Source of the DNA: Acidobacteriota bacterium | Lineage (GTDB): Bacteria > Acidobacteriota > Terriglobia > Terriglobales > Acidobacteriaceae | Length of the DNA stretch: 7,990 nt | NCBI GenBank assembly: GCA_021781075.1 | Contig: JAJXXN010000265.1 | Coordinates: 1-7,990, forward strand | Direction: 5' to 3' | Part shown: positions 1-6,554 of the stretch, one piece after another | Position numbering within the stretch: position 1 is the stretch's first letter | How the letters are laid out: each line of letters begins with the position of its first letter | The notes under the pieces: generated by a model | The model's input: only the letters and a program-made list of their open reading frames with translations | The model's database searches: none | Told to the model about the DNA's origin: nothing | Program-made: the position numbers and the translations under genes

Positions 1-90
1 CACCATGCACCGGAGCAGCCAGTGGCAGTGCCGCAGCCTGTTGAGGCTGCTGTGGAGCCGCAGGTGGCTGTCCAGGCCTTGATGGCCTAG
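1..90 (+). CDS. C-terminal end of an unidentified protein (5' partial)
   Basis: Frame 1 is open from the window edge to a TAG at 88-90 and gives 29 residues. The tail is dominated by Pro, Ala, Val, Glu and Gln, with a loose P-Q-P-V / E-P-Q-V-A-V alternation, as in flexible low-complexity C-termini. A strong palindromic terminator begins 16 bases after the stop, which supports this being the real end of a plus-strand gene. No domain is visible and no function can be assigned. With so few codons the reading frame itself is not certain. Confidence 0.5.
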   Translation, partial: HHAPEQPVAVPQPVEAAVEPQVAVQALMA

Positions 91-106
91 TTTTTTCGAA
101 TCCACG

Positions 107-140
107 CATAAAAGCCAGGCCCATGGGCCTGGCTTTTATG
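107..140. terminator. Perfect 34-bp palindrome, bidirectional terminator
   Basis: The 34 bases are exactly self-complementary around the central CATG: an arm starting CATAAAAGCCAGGCCC is mirrored on the other side. As RNA it would fold into a 15-bp GC-rich stem with a 4-base loop. The stem foot has AAAA on one side and TTTT on the other, so a U-run follows the GC stem on either strand. It lies between a plus-strand gene ending at 90 and the minus-strand pgsA ending at 169, as expected for a terminator shared by convergent genes. Confidence 0.85.
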
Positions 141-168
141 TGAAATCCCTACTCCCCGAAGGCGATGG

Positions 169-801
169 TTAGTTTTGCTTGTTGCGGTTGAGGACCGTGG
201 CTTGGCGCCGGTCGCTTGATGCGTGGTCAATCTTTTTCCAGAAGCCCCAGAAGTAGTCGATGGCGCTGATGATGGAGACTGCGGTGGTGAAGTAAATTGC
301 CGCCACGGCGATCCAGAAGACGGGAATCACCAGCACTCCAAAATGCCATTCATCCCAGCGATGCGCGAGGATAGCGGAGACGACGCTGATGATTTGAAGC
401 GTGGTCTTGAGTTTGCCAAGGTCGCTGGCCTGGATGGTAAAGCCTTCTGAACTGGCAATGGAGCGCAGCCCGGAGATGAGGAACTCGCGGCCGATGATGA
501 CCACGGCAATCCAAACCTTGACCACGGCGGGATTGTAGGCGACGAGGGAGATAAGAGCGGCAGTGACCATGACCTTGTCGGCGAGTGGGTCAAGGAGCAT
601 GCCGGTGGTGGTGATCTGTTTGCGGCGGCGGGCGAGGTAGCCGTCCAGGCCGTCCGTGATGGAGGCAAGCACGAAGAGGATGGAGGCGGCGAGTTCTTGC
701 GAGGCGCCATGCCCGCGCCAGGGGAAGACCGGCGAGAGAATCCAAAGAAAGAGCGGGATCATGAGGATCCGGCTCATCGTGATGGAGTTGGGAAGGTTCA
801 C
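169..801 (-). CDS. pgsA: CDP-diacylglycerol--glycerol-3-phosphate 3-phosphatidyltransferase
   Basis: This inner-membrane enzyme joins CDP-diacylglycerol and sn-glycerol 3-phosphate to make phosphatidylglycerophosphate and CMP, the committed step to phosphatidylglycerol and cardiolipin. The complete CDP-alcohol phosphotransferase signature is present with exact spacing: D50, D53-G54, A57-R58, G67, D71 and D75, the aspartates binding the divalent metal. Other PgsA-like features are the N-terminus MNLPNSITMSRI, GRE at 104-106 and GKLKTTLQ at 129-136. Hydrophobic membrane segments lie at about 8-26, 36-49, 77-109, 135-147 and 155-183. The length of 210 residues is slightly above the usual 180-200 because of a polar C-terminal tail (about 189-210). 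The start is GTG at 799-801; it is preferred to the in-frame ATG at residue 9 because the preceding residues match the family N-terminus. No clear ribosome binding site is seen. The gene is monocistronic, with a shared terminator downstream. Confidence 0.95.
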   Translation of the reverse strand: MNLPNSITMSRILMIPLFLWILSPVFPWRGHGASQELAASILFVLASITDGLDGYLARRRKQITTTGMLLDPLADKVMVTAALISLVAYNPAVVKVWIAVVIIGREFLISGLRSIASSEGFTIQASDLGKLKTTLQIISVVSAILAHRWDEWHFGVLVIPVFWIAVAAIYFTTAVSIISAIDYFWGFWKKIDHASSDRRQATVLNRNKQN

Positions 802-833
802 TGTGAATCGTTCGGCCCGGTCAAGCTGAAGTC

Positions 834-839
834 ATTATA
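834..839 (-). promoter_or_regulatory. Candidate -10 element of pgsA
   Basis: On the minus strand this reads TATAAT, a perfect sigma-70 -10 hexamer within CGTATATAATGAC. It would start transcription about 25 bases ahead of the GTG start of pgsA. No good -35 box is found 16-18 bases upstream, so the promoter would depend on an activator or on the strong -10. Confidence 0.5.
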
Positions 840-934
840 TACGGTGACTTTAAGCCCATTCGTTGCTAATCATCTTTACGGCTCTCCACAGAATGTTGAA
901 CACCTTAGTAACGCATTTTCACTCATCGATTTCC

Positions 935-1031
935 TTGCAACGCGATGAAAAACAATGACAAAATATTCATCTAATAAGCATTGCAATTTGATGCATGATT
1001 TTGATAAAAGTTGATAGTTTGAATGTTGCAA
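935..1031. repeat. Three TTGCAA sites at 45-46 bp spacing
   Basis: TTGCAA occurs at 935-940, 981-986 and 1026-1031, with start-to-start distances of 46 and 45 bp. The third lies in the perfect 10-bp palindrome TGTTGCAACA (1024-1033) and the second in ATTGCAAT (980-987). All three lie upstream of the secreted-protein start at 1081, so they could be operator sites. No known regulator is assigned. Confidence 0.4.
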
Positions 1032-1066
1032 CACATTTTATAAATGGCATTTAAGTAAAACTCCAT

Positions 1067-1074
1067 GGAGGAAG
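1067..1074 (+). promoter_or_regulatory. Strong ribosome binding site
   Basis: GGAGGAAG stands 6-8 bases before the ATG at 1081. It is the clearest Shine-Dalgarno sequence in the window and fixes the start of the secreted protein, against another frame that opens just upstream at 1065. Confidence 0.85.
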
Positions 1075-1080
1075 TCCCTG

Positions 1081-2193
1081 ATGAAACTGTATCAAGTCCT
1101 GTCAATCGCCTCGGCAGCCATTCTGCTGGGCACTGCAACCCTCAGCAATTCAGCCAGTGCGCAACAGCAAAAGGCCGCAAATACCGAGAAGCGCGTCACC
1201 GTCACCAATGGCGATATTCTGGCCGCCAAACAGAGCGCGGGCCGGGCATACCATGCCATGCCAACCGCCTTCCCGGGCGCCAAGGACAAACTCGCCCCCA
1301 TCAATGCCCAGGGCGCAACCGGCGCGCAATTGCTGAAGAAGGACCCCAACCTGGCCGCTGAGACTCTGTTCGGGAGCGGTCAGACGCCGACCCCAAGCGG
1401 CACCCACTTCTATCCCGCGGATCTTGTTTCAAACGGTGGCCCCACTTCGACTTCAGCCACATTCCACAACATCTATGTCAACATGACCAGTGGTACGATT
1501 GCCACCAACTGGGGCAATCCCAAGGGTTTTTTGACTGATCTCGGCTTCAGCAGTTTCATCCACCTGACCGACGAGTACACCCACATCTTCAGCCCGATGG
1601 AGCGTTACAACACCGACCAGATGGACTATCAGGTCTCATACTCGACACAGAACCAAGTTTTGGTCACCGATGACCTTGCGGCAATTGTGCACGCAGTCAT
1701 CGTGAACAATGGGCTGGGCGTGGGCGTCAACAATATCTACAACGTCTACCTGACCCAGGGCACGGACACCTGCTTCGACACCACATACTCTTCCTGCTAC
1801 TCACCGGACAACTACAATACTTGGCGTTTCTGCGCCTATCACACGGCGTACAACTTCAACGACATCGGCACAGTGCTTTTCACCGCCGAGCCGTTCCAGG
1901 ATGTTCCGGGATGCGCGGTGCAAACACCCTCGCCTAACGGCCAGCTCGCCGACTCGACAAACTCCGTGCTCTCGCATGAGGTCTTTGAGACCATCACCGA
2001 TCCCCTGCCCAGCTCCGGCTGGACAAACGGAACATCGCTCGATTTGAACGGTTATGAGATTGGCGACGAGTGTCAGCCGTTGGGCAACAACAGCGGCGAC
2101 TTCCTCGCGCCGACCTTCTACATCAACGGCAAGCCTTATGAGGTGCAGTTGGAGTACTCCAACCGCTACCACGCCTGCGCCATGCAACCGTAG
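1081..2193 (+). CDS. Secreted EXORDIUM-like protein with HExxE motif
   Basis: This 370-residue protein begins with a clear Sec signal peptide: charged MK, a hydrophobic core at about 5-20, and an Ala-Ser-Ala site with cleavage likely after A27. Residues 28-105 are polar and low in structure. The globular part starts near 117 with VSNGGPTSTSATFHNIYVN. The C-terminal half carries CAYH (251-254), SHEVFETITDP (298-308, with H299, E300 and E303), EIGDEC (326-331) and six cysteines (231, 239, 251, 278, 331, 366), a likely set of disulfides for an exported protein. The HE-x-x-E...TDP...GW...EIGD-C pattern resembles, from memory, the EXORDIUM / phosphate-induced protein family and its bacterial relatives. 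The motif looks like a divergent zinc-protease site, but the third ligand of classic HExxH is replaced by Glu and catalysis is unproven. The gene is monocistronic, with a strong ribosome binding site and its own terminator. Its role is unknown; an extracellular or cell-surface function is likely. Confidence 0.7.
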   Translation: MKLYQVLSIASAAILLGTATLSNSASAQQQKAANTEKRVTVTNGDILAAKQSAGRAYHAMPTAFPGAKDKLAPINAQGATGAQLLKKDPNLAAETLFGSGQTPTPSGTHFYPADLVSNGGPTSTSATFHNIYVNMTSGTIATNWGNPKGFLTDLGFSSFIHLTDEYTHIFSPMERYNTDQMDYQVSYSTQNQVLVTDDLAAIVHAVIVNNGLGVGVNNIYNVYLTQGTDTCFDTTYSSCYSPDNYNTWRFCAYHTAYNFNDIGTVLFTAEPFQDVPGCAVQTPSPNGQLADSTNSVLSHEVFETITDPLPSSGWTNGTSLDLNGYEIGDECQPLGNNSGDFLAPTFYINGKPYEVQLEYSNRYHACAMQP

Positions 2194-2212
2194 CTAGCGC
2201 AATTCAACAATG

Positions 2213-2241
2213 AGAAGGCCGGCCCATTGGGCCGGCCTTCT
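2213..2241. terminator. GC-rich hairpin terminator between convergent genes
   Basis: A 14-bp inverted repeat, AGAAGGCCGGCCCA and its complement, flanks a single central T. It begins 20 bases after the stop of the secreted-protein gene and ends 21 bases short of the gdhA stop. It can end transcription from both sides. The trailing T-run is weak (TTCTGTGTTTG). The core resembles the 107-140 palindrome. Confidence 0.8.
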
Positions 2242-2261
2242 GTGTTTGTGGTGGAAGCCGC

Positions 2262-3533
<1,272 letters not shown>

Positions 3534-3540
3534 AAATTTT

Positions 3541-3547
3541 CTCCCTT
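3541..3547 (-). promoter_or_regulatory. Ribosome binding site of gdhA
   Basis: On the minus strand this reads AAGGGAG, 7 bases before the ATG at 3533. It decides the start in favour of [10 protein letters not shown] over the longer frame. Confidence 0.75.
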
Positions 3548-3563
3548 GTACTTCTTTCTGCCG

Positions 3564-3593
3564 TTTATAGGACGTTCGCCAGGCGGTGAACGT
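3564..3593 (-). promoter_or_regulatory. gdhA-proximal inverted repeat and TATAAA box
   Basis: Positions 3572-3593 form an inverted repeat with arms ACGTTCGCC and GGTGAACGT around AGGC: nine pairs with one G-T wobble in RNA, or 6-bp perfect outer arms in DNA. Directly downstream on the minus strand lies TATAAA (3564-3569), a possible second -10 box 30 bases before the gene. The repeat could therefore be an operator covering that promoter, or a stem in the leader of the longer transcript. Which of the two is not decided by the sequence. Confidence 0.4.
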
Positions 3594-3626
3594 TCCCATG
3601 CGGCTTGTGCCTTCAAGCGAATGGAG

Positions 3627-3641
3627 GCAAAAAATTTTTGC
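3627..3641. repeat. Short A/T inverted repeat in the gdhA leader
   Basis: GCAAAAAATTTTTGC is a 7-bp inverted repeat around one central A. It lies between the distal gdhA promoter and the gene. It may be a bent A-tract or a weak hairpin; it has too few GC pairs to be a standard terminator. Confidence 0.3.
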
Positions 3642-3684
3642 GGTATTTCCCGTCGATTCAGGACACTACCGCCCAAACCCGATG

Positions 3685-3714
3685 AGTGTAGGCTGGCCGA
3701 TTAACGTTAGTCAA
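3685..3714 (-). promoter_or_regulatory. Candidate distal sigma-70 promoter of gdhA
   Basis: On the minus strand TTGACT (3714-3709) and TACACT (3690-3685) are separated by 18 bases, matching the -35 and -10 consensus in 5 and 4 of 6 positions. Transcription would start near 3678 and give a leader of about 145 bases containing the inverted repeats at 3627-3641 and 3572-3593. Confidence 0.5.
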
Positions 3715-3881
3715 GTGAGTGAGTCACACATCGGCCATCACTCGTTATACCCTGACATTGAAATGAGAAATGGTCATGGTAATTCCCGATTTAGATAAAA
3801 ATGACGGGGAAAATTAACACGTGTAAAGCGATGAACAGTATCGGTTTAATCGTCAAGGCGGCCTGTTCAAGCCTGTCGGCT
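3715..3881. other. Intergenic DNA without a recognised feature
   Basis: This stretch lies between the distal gdhA promoter and the end of the glycosyltransferase gene. It is moderately AT-rich, with a separated GAGTGA / TCACTC pair (about 3717-3743). The hairpin AAGCC-N4-GGCTT at about 3869-3882 overlaps the glycosyltransferase stop but has no T-run, so no terminator is called. Reading frames here have no ribosome binding site. Confidence 0.4.
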
Positions 3882-4928
3882 TTAAAGCAAAACACGGCCA
3901 TAGCGACGATACATTTGTTTCTTAGATGTCAAAAAGAGCCTGAAGCGCCTCGGGTTCACAAGTTTCAACCAGGCCCGCAACTGCGCAACCCGCTCGCTAG
4001 TTCTGCGTTGTGCCATCATCTCCAGGCAATCCTCCACCAGCCAGTGGAAGCATGATTCGGGCGAATAATATTTTTCCCACTCCTCTCGCGCCCTGCGCCC
4101 CAACTCCGCGGCCCGCCTGCGGTGCGCTTCAAGAATTTCAGGGAGCTTGGGAATATCCTTCTCCGCGACTGTGATGCTGCACGCGCTCCAGTCCACGCGG
4201 GCGGGGTAGACCCACCCATCAGAGAGAATCACCGGGCAGCGGCCGATGCGCATCGCTTCAAAGAGTCGAATGCTGCCCCGGCATACTCCTCGCGGGCAGA
4301 GGGCAAAGGCGCTCTGGGCCATGCTGTCCACATAACGCGAATAATAGGCGTCGCGCCGATCCTCGGCATTGCCTCTTTTCAGCGCATACAAGGTCTCCGT
4401 TGTGTCCTCAATCCAAAAACGGTCCTTCGGAAGCCCCGCCAATCGTGGGCGGATGGGATGGCTGGTGAAGGCGCCCAAAAATGAGCCCAGATAACGTGGA
4501 TGCTCCTGTGGATCGTGAAAATAGAGATATGGGTTCTCTTCCCGGCGCAGGTAGTAGCCGGTACGAGTCCGCGCGGGTTGATATTCATTTTGCGAGAGCC
4601 CCGCATACAGACCTGGCAGTATGGGCACCGAATGGTCATCCGGGTCAAAAATAAAGCACTTCTCGCGGTATTTGCGAAAATACGGATGATGCCGGATGGG
4701 TTCGGCAAAAAGCCCCTGCGCGCCAATTTCAGTAAAAACAATGAGATCGGCCTCTGCGGGATCACTTGTCAGCGTGTGCTTGCCATGGCGGTCCAATCCC
4801 GCGCTCTCAACAAAGCGCTCATATGCGCCTCGATGCAACTCCTCCACGGTCTTGTCTTCCAGCGCAATCGAAATAGAGCAGAACCTTGGCCAACGCGGAA
4901 CTCCAGAAAGCAGCACACTCCTGCCCAT
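3882..4928 (-). CDS. Exostosin-like family glycosyltransferase
   Basis: This 348-residue soluble protein has no signal peptide or membrane segment. Its C-terminal half carries the exostosin (GT47-like) signature: MAQSAFALCPRGVCRGSIRL at 203-222, then E224-A-M-R-I-G-R-C-P-V-I-L-S-D to 237. This pattern binds the nucleotide sugar in GT-B glycosyltransferases. The N-terminal half (about 58-110) has ADLIVF and a CFIFDPDDHS segment typical of the acceptor-side Rossmann half. Residues 262-310 are rich in Arg and Glu and helical. The function is presumably transfer of a sugar to a cell-surface or exopolysaccharide acceptor; donor and acceptor are unknown. ATG at 4926-4928 is chosen: the frame stays open to 5066, but that extension would overlap trpE and its promoter. 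The ribosome binding site is weak, so the start is moderately certain. It stands alone rather than in a polysaccharide cluster, divergent from trpE. Confidence 0.75.
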   Translation of the reverse strand: MGRSVLLSGVPRWPRFCSISIALEDKTVEELHRGAYERFVESAGLDRHGKHTLTSDPAEADLIVFTEIGAQGLFAEPIRHHPYFRKYREKCFIFDPDDHSVPILPGLYAGLSQNEYQPARTRTGYYLRREENPYLYFHDPQEHPRYLGSFLGAFTSHPIRPRLAGLPKDRFWIEDTTETLYALKRGNAEDRRDAYYSRYVDSMAQSAFALCPRGVCRGSIRLFEAMRIGRCPVILSDGWVYPARVDWSACSITVAEKDIPKLPEILEAHRRRAAELGRRAREEWEKYYSPESCFHWLVEDCLEMMAQRRTSERVAQLRAWLKLVNPRRFRLFLTSKKQMYRRYGRVLL

Positions 4929-4971
4929 ATAGCGTTTCCGTGATTTTCCTTCCCACGCCGGCGCGCACGAT

Positions 4972-5000
4972 TTGGCCGTGTGCAACTCTCCCGCTACACT
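4972..5000 (+). promoter_or_regulatory. Candidate trpE promoter, leaderless arrangement
   Basis: TTGGCC (4972-4977) and TACACT (4995-5000) are spaced by 17 bases. The predicted start of transcription, 6-7 bases after the -10 box, falls on the GTG codon at 5007. No Shine-Dalgarno sequence precedes that GTG, so the mRNA may begin with the start codon. No leader peptide or attenuator fits in the short gap. Confidence 0.5.
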
Positions 5001-5006
5001 AAAAAG

Positions 5007-6545
5007 GTGAAGAACACGCCGAATCAACCCGCCCTCAAAGAATTCATCGCGCTCGCCAAGAGCCATACGCTGGTCCCAGTTTGCCGCCGCCTGATGGCCG
5101 ACCTGGAGACGCCCGTCTCCGCCTTCCTGCGTGCGGCCGGCGACGAGCAGGAGTGCTTCCTGCTTGAATCAGTTGAAAACGGCGAGCAGGTCGGGCGTTA
5201 CACCTTCATCGGCATCGAGCCTTACAAGCGCATTGTTGCGCGGGGGCGCAAACTGAGCATCACGGAAGGCAAAAGGACCACCGAGTTGGAGGGCGATCCC
5301 TTTGAGGCGCTGAGGGACGCGTTGAGCGGGCACAAACCGGCGCGACTGCCGGGCCTGCCGCCCTTTACGGCCGGCGCAGTCGGCTACTTTGCCTACGATG
5401 CGGTGCGGCAGATTGAGCAGTTGCCGGGCCACGCCAAGGACGAGCTGAAAGTTCCCGACGCGTGCCTGTTGTTTTTTGACGAGGTGCTGGCCTTTGACCA
5501 TGTGCGCAAGGAGATCTGGCTGGTGGTGACGGCCGATGTCACCCTGGGCAATGCGGCGGAGGCATACAAAGCCGCAGTGAAGCGCCTGGGCAAATTGGAG
5601 AAACGTTTGTCGCGCCCACTGCCAAAAATCGACAAGGAAAGGAAACTGGGCAAACTGAAGGTCAAGCCGCGCACGAAAAAGGCGGATTTTTTACGGGCAG
5701 TGGAGAAGGTGCGCGAGTACATTGCTGCGGGCGATGCCTTCCAGGTGGTGCTCTCGCAGCGTTTTGACATGGAGCCGGGCGTGGACTCGTTCGCGGTCTA
5801 TCGCGCTCTGCGCACGGTGAACCCCTCGCCCTATATGTATTTTTTGCGCTTCAAAACCGAGGGACCAATCGGCGAAGCGAAGCATGGCAGGAAGCATAAG
5901 AAGACAAAAAACGGGGCGCAACTCGAACTGGCCGGCTCATCGCCGGAATTGCTTGTGCGCGTCAACCAGGGCCGCGTTGAGTACAGGCCGATTGCTGGAA
6001 CGCGCCCGCGGGGCGCGAATGAGGCCGAGGATGTGCGGCTGGCCGATGAGATGATGGCCGACGAGAAGGAGCGCGCCGAGCATGTGATGCTCGTGGACCT
6101 GGGACGAAACGACGTGGGCCGTGTGAGTGAATTCGGGAGCGTGAAGGTGGAGCGGCTCATGTTCGTCGAGCGTTACTCGCACGTGATGCACATCGTGAGC
6201 GCCATCGCCGGCTCGCTCAAAAAGGGCCTTACCGCCATCGATGCGCTGAGGGCCTGCTTCCCCGCCGGGACGCTGAGCGGCGCGCCGAAGGTGCGGGCAA
6301 TGGAGATCATCGACGAGTTGGAGCCGGCACGGCGCGGGACATATGGTGGAAGCGTCTTCTATGCGGATTTTTCAGGCAATCTTGATTCGTGCATTGCGAT
6401 CCGGTCGATGCTGGCCGTCGATGGACGCGCTCACATCCAGGCCGGCGCGGGGATTGTGGCGGATTCGGTCGCGGAAAGCGAGTTCAACGAGTGCGCGAAC
6501 AAGGCGCAGGCGGTGGTGCGGGCGATTGAGCGGGCGAGGGAGTGA
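5007..6545 (+). CDS. trpE: Anthranilate synthase component I
   Basis: TrpE converts chorismate and ammonia (from the TrpG glutaminase partner) into anthranilate and pyruvate, the first step of tryptophan synthesis. From GTG 5007 it has 512 residues, normal for the family. LLES at 52-55 is the tryptophan feedback-binding motif, so the enzyme is probably inhibited by tryptophan. The chorismate-binding domain carries EYIAAGDAFQVVLSQ (237-251), PIAGTRPRG (328-336), DLGRNDVGRV (364-373), FPAGTLSGAPK (418-428) and GAGIVADS (480-487). These point to TrpE rather than PabB, though a PabB or dual role cannot be fully excluded. A Lys/Gly-rich insertion at about 284-304 sits just before the conserved GSSPELLVR strand. 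A further in-frame GTG at 4980 falls inside the promoter and is rejected. No trpG follows; the next gene is convergent and begins 9 bases away, and no terminator hairpin is seen between them. Confidence 0.93.
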   Translation: MKNTPNQPALKEFIALAKSHTLVPVCRRLMADLETPVSAFLRAAGDEQECFLLESVENGEQVGRYTFIGIEPYKRIVARGRKLSITEGKRTTELEGDPFEALRDALSGHKPARLPGLPPFTAGAVGYFAYDAVRQIEQLPGHAKDELKVPDACLLFFDEVLAFDHVRKEIWLVVTADVTLGNAAEAYKAAVKRLGKLEKRLSRPLPKIDKERKLGKLKVKPRTKKADFLRAVEKVREYIAAGDAFQVVLSQRFDMEPGVDSFAVYRALRTVNPSPYMYFLRFKTEGPIGEAKHGRKHKKTKNGAQLELAGSSPELLVRVNQGRVEYRPIAGTRPRGANEAEDVRLADEMMADEKERAEHVMLVDLGRNDVGRVSEFGSVKVERLMFVERYSHVMHIVSAIAGSLKKGLTAIDALRACFPAGTLSGAPKVRAMEIIDELEPARRGTYGGSVFYADFSGNLDSCIAIRSMLAVDGRAHIQAGAGIVADSVAESEFNECANKAQAVVRAIERARE

Positions 6546-6554
6546 GAGCTTCTA

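Larger units (their letters stand above)
802..1080. other. AT-rich divergent intergenic region
   Basis: This spacer between the divergent pgsA and secreted-protein genes is far more AT-rich than its surroundings; 961-1020 has only 14 G or C in 60 bases. It holds the pgsA -10 box, three TTGCAA palindromes and iterated TTGAT words on the side nearer the secreted-protein gene, and a plus-strand AT-rich box TATAAA at 1039-1044. No convincing -35 stands at the right distance from TATAAA, so the plus-strand promoter is not defined. Open reading frames here are short and lack ribosome binding sites. The make-up suggests a regulated promoter, possibly with binding by nucleoid proteins. Confidence 0.6.

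Noticed and set aside
223..450. Plus-strand open frame opposite pgsA
   Set aside because: It is antisense to a gene with a perfect catalytic signature and has acidic low-complexity content without a domain.
3534..3599. 22-residue N-terminal extension of glutamate dehydrogenase
   Set aside because: The ATG at 3533 has a well-spaced AAGGGAG, while the extension is basic and overlaps the TATAAA box and inverted repeat.
3869..3882. Hairpin AAGCC-N4-GGCTT as terminator of the glycosyltransferase gene
   Set aside because: It has only 5 base pairs, overlaps the stop codon and has no following T-run on the minus strand.
3586..4055. Two small plus-strand frames (3586-3798 and 3801-4055)
   Set aside because: Neither has a ribosome binding site or recognisable domain. 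The first covers the gdhA promoter region and the second runs into the glycosyltransferase gene.
4980..5006. Earlier GTG start for trpE at 4980
   Set aside because: It falls within the -35/-10 spacer of the only good promoter, and the extra nine residues are not family-like.
4929..5066. 46-residue N-terminal extension of the glycosyltransferase
   Set aside because: It would overlap the trpE promoter and the first codons of trpE, and the family-like sequence begins only after the ATG at 4928.
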